From contig NZ_CP087114.1 of the NCBI RefSeq assembly GCF_022559585.1, positions 2,364,501 to 2,428,500 of the forward strand: 64,000 bases of DNA, read 5' to 3'. Under the pieces are notes generated by a model. The model worked only from the letters and a program-made list of their open reading frames with translations, ran no database searches and was not told the DNA's origin. Below, piece by piece: positions 16,901 through 26,103 of this stretch; position 1 is the first letter of the stretch, and each line of letters begins with the position of its first letter. The translations under genes and the position numbers were made by a program. Source of the stretch: Bartonella machadoae (lineage in GTDB: Bacteria > Pseudomonadota > Alphaproteobacteria > Rhizobiales > Rhizobiaceae).

Positions 16901-17413
16901 TTAAAGGTTTAAAAAGGCTTTATTACGCAGCCAGATGATTTTTATTTCATTATCGGAAAGCAATTCGATATAAGACCTTGTTTCAATATCATCACGGGTC
17001 TTTTCTAAAATCATAACAACGCCGTGACTATTAGCATTCTCATAAATATGAACATAATTGACGACACGGGCGTGATCATAAATTTGTGCATTGCCATAGA
17101 CATGGGCATGGTCATAAATGATCGATTTACCAAGAACGATAGCATTGCCATAGACATAACCAGCGATAATAGCGTTATGATAGACCCTAGCATTCTCATA
17201 AACACGACCTGAGTTTAAAACCAGAGCATTACCATAAACCCAGCAATTGCCATCATGGGAGAGGTTATTTTCATTTTCGATAAAACCACCCAATTGACCA
17301 GCCTTTACATCAGAAAAGCTTTTTAAAGCCTGAATGCGATAAAATATGCGATTACCAAAGAGACGCGTTTCATTTGTTAATTCATATTTTTTAGTTACAA
17401 CTGTACTAATCAT
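16901..17413 (-). CDS. YdcK-like beta-helix repeat protein, paralogue 2 (short)
   Basis: About 170 residues from ATG 17413; an earlier in-frame start is only TTG. It has the same N-terminal module as its neighbours (KKYELTNETRL, then SFSDVKAGQLGGFI). About ten hexapeptide repeats follow, then a different C-terminus (ETRSYIELLSDNEIKIIWLR). It is shorter than the other three paralogues, probably by loss of repeats. A conserved TTTAGATTGGG precedes the start here and in paralogue 3. Function unknown. Confidence 0.78.
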   Translation of the reverse strand: MISTVVTKKYELTNETRLFGNRIFYRIQALKSFSDVKAGQLGGFIENENNLSHDGNCWVYGNALVLNSGRVYENARVYHNAIIAGYVYGNAIVLGKSIIYDHAHVYGNAQIYDHARVVNYVHIYENANSHGVVMILEKTRDDIETRSYIELLSDNEIKIIWLRNKAFLNL

Positions 17414-17466
17414 GAGAAAACCCAATCTAAATATTTAACAAATTTTGAATGAAATGTTCTTAAGAA

Positions 17467-17476
17467 GGGGCGCCCC
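17467..17476. repeat. GGGGCGCCCC palindrome after paralogue 3
   Basis: A perfect 10-base GC palindrome in an AT-rich context, 18 bases past the stop of paralogue 3 (reading the - strand). An identical palindrome follows paralogue 4. Confidence 0.6.
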
Positions 17477-17493
17477 CCGCACCCGAGTGTCAT

Positions 17494-18198
17494 TTATGCT
17501 GCTTTGTTGTCACCAATCTTTACAACTGTATCATCTTCATAAATTTCACAATCCTCAGGAATCCCATATAAATAGTAAATGTTTTGTTCGTGATATGAAT
17601 AACCATCTCTTTTTAATATTGCATTGCCATGCACCAAACCTCTAATGGTATGATAACCAGTCACTTTTGCATTGCCATAAACAGAACCGTAGACCTTAGT
17701 ATAACCTCCCACACTAGCATTGCCATAAACAGAGCCATAAATTTTTGCAGCCCCATTAACAACGGCATTCTCATAAACTTTTGCCTTTACTTTAATACGA
17801 GCACTACCTGATACTTTTGCATTACCATAAACCCGCGCCTTATGATAAACCCATGCTTTATTGGAAATATGGGCATTGTCATAAACATGGGCATGAGGAT
17901 AAACGCGGGTTTTGTCGCAGACATGGGCATTGCCATAGACATGACCACAAACTTGCGAATTGCCTCGTATTTTTGCATTCTCATAAACACGGGCGTGACC
18001 ATAAACCCATGCATTATCATATACCCAGCAGTTACCATCATGAGAGAGGTTATCTTCGTTTTCAATAAAGCCCCCCAATTGACCAGCCTTTATATCATCA
18101 AAATCTCTTAAAGCACGAATGCGATAAAGGGTATAATCATCTAATACACGGGTTTCATTTGTTAATTCATATTTTTTGGATACAGTTATAGTGGTCAT
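17494..18198 (-). CDS. YdcK-like beta-helix repeat protein, paralogue 3
   Basis: 234 residues starting at ATG 18198. It has the N-terminal module KKYELTNETRV followed by DFDDIKAGQLGGFIENEDN and GNCWVYDNAWVYGHARVYEN, about 22 hexapeptide repeats, and an acidic tail (PEDCEIYEDDTVVKIGDNKA). It is transcribed in the same direction as the three paralogues; the gap to the next gene is about 80 bases. A GGGGCGCCCC palindrome lies just after its stop. Function unknown. Confidence 0.8.
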   Translation of the reverse strand: MTTITVSKKYELTNETRVLDDYTLYRIRALRDFDDIKAGQLGGFIENEDNLSHDGNCWVYDNAWVYGHARVYENAKIRGNSQVCGHVYGNAHVCDKTRVYPHAHVYDNAHISNKAWVYHKARVYGNAKVSGSARIKVKAKVYENAVVNGAAKIYGSVYGNASVGGYTKVYGSVYGNAKVTGYHTIRGLVHGNAILKRDGYSYHEQNIYYLYGIPEDCEIYEDDTVVKIGDNKAA

Positions 18199-18249
18199 AG
18201 GTAAGTTCCCAATCTAAATAATGGATTAAATTTCAATGAAATCTAGAGA

Positions 18250-18259
18250 GGGGCGCCCC
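18250..18259. repeat. GGGGCGCCCC palindrome after paralogue 4
   Basis: Identical to the palindrome at 17467-17476, in the same position relative to the preceding gene's stop, inside a longer G/C-rich tract. Related G/C-rich tracts lack the perfect palindrome at about 16029-16036 and 19041-19058. Confidence 0.6.
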
Positions 18260-18279
18260 CGCCGCGCCCGTGGTGTTAT

Positions 18280-19008
18280 TTACGCAGCTTGATTTGCATC
18301 TTCAGAATTGCAATCATATTGGTAATCATCATCATAACCATAATCATCATAATATTCGTGACGATAATAATCATCTTCGCTACCAAATTCGGGAACCGCG
18401 GCATCATAAATATCATCATCAGATGATAAAGAGGCGTCACTATGAATACAAGAATAACCAGATACGGTAGCCCCACAAACCACGGCATCATCAATGACAT
18501 AAGAATTACCACAAATATAAGCAGCGCCGCTTATTTTTGCATTGCCTCCAATTTGAACATCATCACAAATCACGGCATCATCAGAAATATGAGCATGCCC
18601 ACTTACAGAGGCGTTATCATAAATTTTTGCATTGCCTTCAATAACAACCGCCCCTTTAATATGAGCATTTCCATAAAGGCGCGCATTGCCCCCCATAAAA
18701 ATAGATTCGAAAATAGCATTTCCATAAATTTTTGCATTGCCACAAACGTCTACAAAATAGCTTTTTACTTTTGCATTGCCTGAAACCTTTGCATTTTGAA
18801 AGACACGGGCTTTATCATAAACCCAGCAATTGCCTTTATGTGATAAGTTGCTTTCTTTTTGGATAAAACCGCCTAGATCCCCTTTTTTCACATCACCAAA
18901 GTCTTTTAAAGCACGGATACGGTACAATGTGAGACCAGTCATAAAATCCATTTCATTGGTCAATTCATATTTTTTGGATGATTTTCTATTTTTAACAGTA
19001 GCGTTCAT
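18280..19008 (-). CDS. YdcK-like beta-helix repeat protein, paralogue 4 (first of the array)
   Basis: 242 residues starting at ATG 19008, nine bases after AAGGAG, the best binding site of the four. The N-terminal module (KKYELTNEMDF, FGDVKKGDLGGFIQKESN) and hexapeptide repeats are followed by a strongly acidic, Tyr/Asp-rich tail (SEDDYYRHEYYDDYGYDDDY) not found in the others. As the upstream gene it probably leads a four-gene transcript. Function unknown. Confidence 0.8.
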   Translation of the reverse strand: MNATVKNRKSSKKYELTNEMDFMTGLTLYRIRALKDFGDVKKGDLGGFIQKESNLSHKGNCWVYDKARVFQNAKVSGNAKVKSYFVDVCGNAKIYGNAIFESIFMGGNARLYGNAHIKGAVVIEGNAKIYDNASVSGHAHISDDAVICDDVQIGGNAKISGAAYICGNSYVIDDAVVCGATVSGYSCIHSDASLSSDDDIYDAAVPEFGSEDDYYRHEYYDDYGYDDDYQYDCNSEDANQAA

Positions 19009-20041
19009 AGCTAGTGTCTCCTTATCATAAAGTTTCTATTGACCCCCATACGGGCGCCGGGCGGTAGAAACACGGTGATAAGTCCGTCGTTATGTTTTCC
19101 TCCATAAAAGGAGTATTATATGACATAACCACACCCGACAAAATCATTATATGCTAATCAACGCATAAAAGACAGTCAGTTTTTTTATAAATGGAAAGGC
19201 TGTATCGTAACCTATCCGCTTATCAAAAGTGTTTCTAGCACTTGAGTATTTATATAACAAAATACGTATTTATTGTCAACTATCTTTTATTCTTTTTTGT
19301 GTTTTTTATAATTATTTTTTATACCATTGTGTATAAATATGCGTCATATGCTTATGAATATTTTCTGTTTTATTGACTCTATTTGACTCTATATTACGCA
19401 ATTGCGTTATTTTTCTCTTTTAAACATCATAATAACTAAAAACGCTCTCATAATGCCTATTTTTAACTTTATAACGCATCATTATTTTTATGAGATAACT
19501 TGTGAATATTTTTGTGAATTTCGTTGTCATTTTATAAAGCGACCGCGTCTTTATAATCAATGCTTTTGATTCAAAATCTATTGTTTTGATTCATTCTCTA
19601 TAGCCACCGCATCATTCTCATAAAACAAAATGATAAATATGATCATGCGGTTTTGATTTTTATAAAAACATTTTGAATTCTTACATCCTTATCAAAATGC
19701 CTTTTTATGGGCTTTTGTCTCTTGTCAGTTATTAGCAGTCATTTTACCCCCTCATTTTTAAAAAAACTTTTTGATAAAAATAAAAACCATTATATTTCAA
19801 TATGTTAGTATGTTTTGAGAAATAATCAGTGCTAATAAGATGATTTATATAGACAATTAATGAGATAAGTTGATTAAAACTTGTCAGTATCTGTCTAAAA
19901 ATTTAACAGACAACATTTATGATTAGAGTGCGTGTTTAAATCATGTTTTATGAGAGGGTATATAATCCTTTAAAGCCTTTCAAAAAACAGCTTGTGATTA
20001 TAAGAAATGCTATCAAGGCTTTTATAGCTATTAATTTTATA
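19009..20041. other. Non-coding AT-rich region upstream of the beta-helix array
   Basis: No credible gene. It must hold the promoter of the array. Around 19102-19141 an AAAAGGAG is followed by ATG-ACA-TAA, a start-stop that may be chance or a minimal leader. At about 19755-19815 there is a diverged partial copy of the inverted-repeat sequence found at 20059-20228 (TTATATTTCAATATGTTA shared). Confidence 0.4.
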
Positions 20042-20068
20042 GGTTTTGAGGGTTTTGAAGGTTTTGAG
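20042..20068 (+). repeat. Three tandem 9-bp iteron-like repeats
   Basis: GGTTTTGAG-GGTTTTGAA-GGTTTTGAG, directly abutting. The same 9-mers recur as a pair at 20209-20226. Inverted copies lie at 25726-25755 and 25892-25912, and a single copy is at 26078-26086. All lie next to the replication genes of the element, so an origin or Rep-binding role is possible but unproven. Confidence 0.65.
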
Positions 20069-20228
20069 GGTTCTTTTTTAGTCTCACTTTAAAAAAAAAT
20101 TTTAGTAAAAAATAAAAAGTGTTATATTTCAATATGTTAATTTTTATCAACTTTCAAAAAACAACCGATAATTGACGGCATATCGTATAAATACAACCAT
20201 TACTATATGTTTTGAGGGTTTTGAAGGT
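20059..20228 (+). repeat. Left arm of a ~170-bp inverted repeat flanking the R-M gene
   Basis: Nearly identical, in reverse complement, to 25724-25907. Differences seen are one base (CCGATA versus CTGATA), one A in a poly-A run, and an extra iteron copy in the right arm. The arm is AT-rich and non-coding. Confidence 0.9.
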
Positions 20229-20491
20229 GTCATAACGTAAAGATAAAAACATTCATTCTTCTCTTTAAAGAGAGCTTTTGAAAGATATGATGCTCTCATT
20301 TGAGATTGCGATATAATCTTTTAAAGGCAATGTAAAAAATCTTATCTTCTCTTTTTAGAATTGCGCATGGTAAATCATTCCTTTTAAGATTGTACATAAG
20401 CAACATAACAAGAGAAGTATAGATTACGGTTATAAGATCTATACCCCTTATGAGATTGGCATGTTCATATGATAGGCATGCTTCATAAGTC

Positions 20492-23400
20492 TTAAGTCTC
20501 TTCAGTTTCTCTTAATTCCAAATTTGGTAGGTTCTTAACAATCTTCATTGTTTCTAAACTCACTGTAATAACCCTTTGGAACAATTCCAATGGATAAGCA
20601 GGATTGCCAATGGTCTCAACCGCATAGCGATTGGCATCATTAACAATGCCACTCTTTTTATCAGTTTTTACACATTGGCGCCCCATAACCCATTCAAGAG
20701 CAGATTTACCATTTACGATATATTCATAAGCTTCCTTGGGTATATCTGTTATTGTGATATTGCTATTGTAAATAACAGTGGTTTTATCCTTTTCCTTACT
20801 ATTGCCAGCGAATTTCATTTCTGTAACGTAATAAAACTTTTCGGGGTTATTGATATCTGTAAGTTTTGGATTGCCTTTTTTAAAGGTCACGGGATAAGGC
20901 TCTACAGTTTCATAATTGACGTGCAAATTGCCTAATTCACGACCCGCATTAACAAATGCCCAGAAATCTTCAGCACTCTTTACGCAAGGGATGCGAGGCA
21001 ATTCCTTAGAGAGGTTATCAGCATAGCGAGCACGGTAATCTTTTGAATGCAAGAGACCGTAAACATAATAGAAGATATCATCTTTAGTGATGTTCTCATT
21101 AGGATAAGCTGTTTTAAAATGTGCTAAACCCTCATCAGTAATGGCATCACGGCGTTGTAAACCAGCGGCTTTGCTTTCTTCTGTAGAACTTGTAAATAAA
21201 TGAGTTTGTTTTTCGTTTTTATCTTTTGAAGGCACAACCTCTTCGTAAAGGTACAATGGAAAGCATTGACCATTATCTATTGCATAGTAATCAGGTAAAC
21301 TTTTACTCATCAAAACAGAAAAGCCACTTCGTGCTCCGACAGCAGAAACTTGTATCGCCCTATTTTCAAGCACTTTTCCCATAGGGAACATATAGGGCAT
21401 TTGACAGACTGCTTCATTGAAAGCACGATTATAATAGAGCCACTGTTGTGTAAAAGGACGATATAAACTTTTTGTGAGGCATGTTTCTTCAAATTCGAAA
21501 GCTTTTCCTTTTGCTAATTGTTTTTTAAGATTAAGACTCCAACTAATTTTTTGTGCATCTGAATTGATAAAACTATCTACAGCCTTTGTACGTATTTTGC
21601 GGTCAGCATGTGGATGAGCCTCATTAAAACGTTCTACTTCGCTATCATAGAACGCAATCATATTACGCATATTTTTTGCTAAAACCTTACGACTTGAGTT
21701 ATATGCCCATGCATCACGATTGGTTTTAAGAGCACAAGAAAAATTTTCAAAAAGCTTTTTATCTTGCTTTTTTCTGTTACTCATAACTAAAAATGCTTTG
21801 AAACTGTCATCACGTTGATTTAACCAATCGCCATGCTTGTCTGGTGTAATCAGTTGCCAACCTAATTTATCGCCAAGACCATCAACACTCCTGAGGTACT
21901 CAAGAGCCGCAAGTTTACCTTTTGTTGTAAGATTATTACCAATATCATGATAGTAAATTTTACAATCTCCAGAAACATTGGGATTTTTGATAAATAATGT
22001 TACGGCAATACCGGTCATACTACCACTACCAAAGATATTCTGTCCTTCTTGAGCTCTACCACCGCTTAACATGTTTTTGCGAATATCTCCTCGTAAATTA
22101 AGCACATAAATACTGGTAAATTCTTGAGCTAAAGATTTTCGCAAGCCATCCATTGTTGGCTTTTCTATATAACTAGAACCAGAAACAAAGCCGATAACCC
22201 CAGCATTCTCAATACGGTCACTTGCCCAGCGAATGGCACGAATATAACTATCATAAAGCGCTTGCATAAGACTTGCTTTCGATTGAGCAACATAGGTTTT
22301 ACGAATACGGTTATCTAAGAGTGGATAAGAAGAGTTCTTCGCATTATCATTCGCACTTTTTTGCCCTGTTGAATAAGGAGGGTTACCAAAAATAACTTCG
22401 ATATTCAGGTTTTTCTGAAGTTCTAAATAGACGCTGTTTTCCTCTAATAAACCCTTCATCAGATCTTGCTTTTCAACCCTCTGAAACGTATCGGTTAATC
22501 CAATATGTTTAAAGGGAATATAATCTCCTTTCATAAGACTATGATAGGTCGTTTCGATATTAATTGCTGCTATGTAATAGGCTAAAAGAACAATCTCATT
22601 GGCATGGATATCATGACGGAACTTATATTCCATATCTTCCGGTTTTATCAGATTAGAGTGTAATAACCGCGTGATAAAGGTACCGGTACCCGTAAAGGGG
22701 TCAAGAATAGAAACACCCCGTGAACCCAAGCTCTTGCCAAATTCCTTGCGTAAAACATCATCAACCGAATGAATAATAAAATCCACAACCTCAACAGGGG
22801 TATAAACAATGCCAAGCCTATCCGTGGTCTTTTTAAATGCCTTGGCAAAAAAGCTTTCATAAAGCTTGATAATAAGGTTCTGTTTTGCATGAGGTTCGGT
22901 AATCCCTGCTGTACAGAACGTGATACTTTTGTAAAATTTATCAAGATCTTTCAACTCTTCTTCGATATTCGTTTTATCGAGTTCAATGAGTATTTTGTCC
23001 ATTGCTTGCGAGATGGCATTGTTCTGTACGAATTCATTGCCTTCAAACAAAGCTTTAAATATAGGACGCGTTACAAGATGCTGCGCTAACATCTCAACGG
23101 CTTCCTCTTGTTTTATTTCACTGTTTACATTGTTTTGTAATTCCTTATGAAATGCATCAAAAGCAAGGTAAGCTTTGCTCTTGTTATCGGAAAGCGTATC
23201 TTGAAGACGGACGATATGGTTTTGCGCAATCTCAGCAACATTGTTCGCCCAAATGCCCCAATAATCCGTGATTTTAAAGCTATCCAGAAAAATGGCTTTG
23301 ACAAAATCAAAAAATTCAGAACGGTGGAATAAGTCTTTTTGCTCTTTATACCACGTTTGAGATTTGCTTTCTGCTGTTCCTATGGTCCGTCCAGAACTTT

Positions 23401-25462
23401 CTGCTTTTGCTTGTATCGAGATCTCATCAACCGTTGTGGTGAGCTCCTGTAATTCATTGGCACGCTTAATCTCTATAATCTTAATCGTATGACTGCTATC
23501 TTGTCCTAAAGACATTTGATTAATCGTCCTAGCAAACCTTTCATCATGGGAATGTAAAGCATGCAAAACTTGCCAAACAACACGATATCTCTTATTGTTT
23601 CGTAAAGCTTTTTTAGCTTCTAAGTGTGAGGGAATGATAATCGGTAAAATGATATAACCTGTTTTCTTATTGGGAGCCCGACGCATCACACGCCCCACCG
23701 CCTGTATCACATCTACTTGGCTATTACGCGGATGTAAGAACATGATCGCATCAAGAGCAGGGACATCAATCCCTTCAGAAAGACACCTTACATTGCTTAA
23801 AATCCGACAAACGTTTTTACCGGCATCTCCTTTAAGCCAATCCAGTTCTTCATTGCGTTTTTTGACACTTTGTTTTCCGTCAATATGTCTTACTTCACAG
23901 TTGAGAAAGGGAACTGTTTGAAGGAAATCATTGATATGAGATTTGATAATTTTATTGAAGAGCTTTGTAATATATTGAGAGGTATTGATATCTTTGCAAA
24001 AAGCCAAAGCACTATGCATGGGCTCTGTATCATCCTCATCAATAGCTGCTTCCTTATCTATTTTGGTCAGGGCTCTATAACAGCCAATAATTTTTGCAGC
24101 ATCATCTAAATCAATTTCACGGTTTTCATTGGCAATAATATCTTGTATGGCTGGTGTAATATAGGTTTCATCAATGCCTAAGACCACAATCTTGTAAGGT
24201 GTTAAAAGTTCATTATCGACAGCTTCCGCAAAGCTATAATGATGCAGTTGTTTGCCATAAAGCGTTTCATCATCCATAGAAGCCAGCACGGCATTAATCT
24301 CATCCGCACGCCTTTTAGCAGTATCACTAAAAATGCGCGGGGTTGCCGTCATGTACAGACGTTTTTTTCCCTGAACAATACTGTTATCATGAACCTTGAC
24401 AAATTCAGATTCATTGTCGTCACTTCCTAAGGATGTCCCAGTTGTTCTATGAGCTTCATCACAAATGATCAGATCAAATTCGGATAAACCATGGTCTTTT
24501 TGCGCATCGGATATCACTTGGATGGAATGATAAGTCGAAAACACCACAGTCATTGCATCTGCTTGGTTCTCACGAGCTTCTTTGGCAAGTGCTTGTGCAT
24601 CTGTTGTAGCAGGCAATACAAGATCGGATGTTTCCATGCCAACAATATCATCTTGGCTTTTACGACGCTTGCCAACTTTTGTATCCGAACAAACAGCAAA
24701 GGAATGCAATGGGATTTGTGCATCCGCTGTCCATTCCCTTATGGTTTGTGAGACTAATGCAAGAGAAGGTACCAGAAATAAAACCCGCTTGCCTTTTCCG
24801 GCTATTTGTTCTGCTATCTTAAGACTGGTGAAAGTTTTACCTGTTCCACAAGCCATAATCAGCTTGCCACGGTTAGCTTCTCTTAAACCCTCACAGACTT
24901 TTTGAATTGCTTCTATCTGATGAGGGCGTGGTTCTTTTGTCGATTTAAGGACAACTTCTTCTTTTGTTGCAAAGATTTGCCAGTCTATACGACTGTTTTC
25001 CATATGACGAAGGTCAATGCGATAAACCGGTATCGCTTGTCCTTTAATCATTGCATTCACATTGTCACTTAAATTCACTTCAGTGCTATCAACCAGAAGG
25101 CGATATTTGAAGATATCTTTCCCAGAGGCAGCAATAAAGCTATCAATATCCTTTTTACTGATCTGATGATCTGCTTCATAAAATTTGCATTGAATTGCAA
25201 CATACCCATCTCGATTACGAAGTTTTGCAACCAAATCAATTCCAATATCCCGCCCATCTTCATCACGCTCTTTAGCCCACTCGTAATAGCTCTGAACCTT
25301 TTCATAGCGCCCGTAATGAAGAGGGTCATGCATAAGGTATTTAGTAACAAAGCTTTCAAAAATTGTTCCTTTATGTGCATTTGAGGTTGCCTGTTGGCGA
25401 TAAGACTGTAAGAGAGAGCGTAAAGAAGATTGTTTCTTATCAGAATTGAGGTTTTGAGGCAT
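20492..25462 (-). CDS. Single-chain restriction-modification enzyme, type ISP-like (nuclease-helicase-methyltransferase)
   Basis: 1656 residues starting at ATG 25462. Domains in order: an Mrr-like PD-(D/E)xK nuclease (about 30-150; DIGIDLVAK at 72-80 and QCK at 91-93); an SF2 helicase/translocase (Walker A ACGTGKT about 204-210, CDEAH 334-338, a helicase motif VI-like QAVGRVMRRA); an N6-adenine methyltransferase (motif I DPFTGTGTF near 920, motif IV NPPYS near 1025); and a C-terminal region expected to recognise the target. Architecture and length match single-polypeptide enzymes such as LlaGI/LlaBIII. These methylate one strand of their site and translocate before cutting. It has no separate S or M gene nearby. 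Likely anti-phage cargo of the element. Confidence 0.88.
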   Translation of the reverse strand: MPQNLNSDKKQSSLRSLLQSYRQQATSNAHKGTIFESFVTKYLMHDPLHYGRYEKVQSYYEWAKERDEDGRDIGIDLVAKLRNRDGYVAIQCKFYEADHQISKKDIDSFIAASGKDIFKYRLLVDSTEVNLSDNVNAMIKGQAIPVYRIDLRHMENSRIDWQIFATKEEVVLKSTKEPRPHQIEAIQKVCEGLREANRGKLIMACGTGKTFTSLKIAEQIAGKGKRVLFLVPSLALVSQTIREWTADAQIPLHSFAVCSDTKVGKRRKSQDDIVGMETSDLVLPATTDAQALAKEARENQADAMTVVFSTYHSIQVISDAQKDHGLSEFDLIICDEAHRTTGTSLGSDDNESEFVKVHDNSIVQGKKRLYMTATPRIFSDTAKRRADEINAVLASMDDETLYGKQLHHYSFAEAVDNELLTPYKIVVLGIDETYITPAIQDIIANENREIDLDDAAKIIGCYRALTKIDKEAAIDEDDTEPMHSALAFCKDINTSQYITKLFNKIIKSHINDFLQTVPFLNCEVRHIDGKQSVKKRNEELDWLKGDAGKNVCRILSNVRCLSEGIDVPALDAIMFLHPRNSQVDVIQAVGRVMRRAPNKKTGYIILPIIIPSHLEAKKALRNNKRYRVVWQVLHALHSHDERFARTINQMSLGQDSSHTIKIIEIKRANELQELTTTVDEISIQAKAESSGRTIGTAESKSQTWYKEQKDLFHRSEFFDFVKAIFLDSFKITDYWGIWANNVAEIAQNHIVRLQDTLSDNKSKAYLAFDAFHKELQNNVNSEIKQEEAVEMLAQHLVTRPIFKALFEGNEFVQNNAISQAMDKILIELDKTNIEEELKDLDKFYKSITFCTAGITEPHAKQNLIIKLYESFFAKAFKKTTDRLGIVYTPVEVVDFIIHSVDDVLRKEFGKSLGSRGVSILDPFTGTGTFITRLLHSNLIKPEDMEYKFRHDIHANEIVLLAYYIAAINIETTYHSLMKGDYIPFKHIGLTDTFQRVEKQDLMKGLLEENSVYLELQKNLNIEVIFGNPPYSTGQKSANDNAKNSSYPLLDNRIRKTYVAQSKASLMQALYDSYIRAIRWASDRIENAGVIGFVSGSSYIEKPTMDGLRKSLAQEFTSIYVLNLRGDIRKNMLSGGRAQEGQNIFGSGSMTGIAVTLFIKNPNVSGDCKIYYHDIGNNLTTKGKLAALEYLRSVDGLGDKLGWQLITPDKHGDWLNQRDDSFKAFLVMSNRKKQDKKLFENFSCALKTNRDAWAYNSSRKVLAKNMRNMIAFYDSEVERFNEAHPHADRKIRTKAVDSFINSDAQKISWSLNLKKQLAKGKAFEFEETCLTKSLYRPFTQQWLYYNRAFNEAVCQMPYMFPMGKVLENRAIQVSAVGARSGFSVLMSKSLPDYYAIDNGQCFPLYLYEEVVPSKDKNEKQTHLFTSSTEESKAAGLQRRDAITDEGLAHFKTAYPNENITKDDIFYYVYGLLHSKDYRARYADNLSKELPRIPCVKSAEDFWAFVNAGRELGNLHVNYETVEPYPVTFKKGNPKLTDINNPEKFYYVTEMKFAGNSKEKDKTTVIYNSNITITDIPKEAYEYIVNGKSALEWVMGRQCVKTDKKSGIVNDANRYAVETIGNPAYPLELFQRVITVSLETMKIVKNLPNLELRETEET

Positions 25463-26103
25463 TATTCAATAAACTCCATCGTCTTATAAGATTAGAAGAA
25501 TCACAATGGCGTTTCATAAATACATTTAGAACAAATATCGAGTACCCAATAAACCAAAATGGCGCAAAAACCTATCAAATGCTTTAAAAAAATTTACAAG
25601 ATGCAATTATAAACAGCCTATAAACAGCAAAGTAGTAAAATTTACTATTCATTTTATGGAAATCAAAACAAATTCGAACCGTGTTTAAGAAATCAAAATG
25701 AATAGTTTGATAAATATCAAATGAAACCTTCAAAACCCTCAAAAACCCTCAAAACATATAGTAATGGTTGTATTTATACGATATGCCGTCAATTATCAGT
25801 TGTTTTTTGAAAGTTGATAAAAATTAACATATTGAAATATAACACTTTTTATTTTTTACTAAAATTTTTTTTAAAGTGAGACTAAAAAAGAACCCTCAAA
25901 ACCCCTCAAAACATATAAGAAAAGTTGTTTTTATGATTCCTATATCTCTTATTACTTGTAAAAATCTATAAAAAAGGTAAGGATAGAAAAGAATATGTTT
26001 TATCAATAAGTTATATTGAATTGCCCAATAAGCGTTAAGTGGTGTTGTAAAAGCAATTTTTACACTTTTTGCTATAGGTTTTGAGGGTGTGGTAAAAAGT
26101 GCT
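25463..26103. other. Non-coding region between the DUF3987 and R-M genes
   Basis: No gene seen. It contains the right inverted-repeat arm, iteron-like 9-mers and presumably the promoter of the R-M gene. A GGAG lies 11 bases before its ATG. Confidence 0.5.
25724..25907 (-). repeat. Right arm of the inverted repeat flanking the R-M gene
   Basis: Reverse complement of 20059-20228 with very few differences. It carries GTTTTGAG-type repeats at both ends. The arms lie about 5.5 kb apart, with the complete R-M gene between them. Confidence 0.9.

Noticed and set aside
16045..19008. CRISPR-like regular short repeats
   Set aside because: The 18-base periodicity encodes the hexapeptide repeats of beta-helix proteins; there are no constant repeats with unique spacers.
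19102..19141. Start-stop ORF (ATG-ACA-TAA) after AAAAGGAG upstream of the beta-helix array
   Set aside because: It is on the + strand, opposite to the array, and too short to support as a leader peptide.
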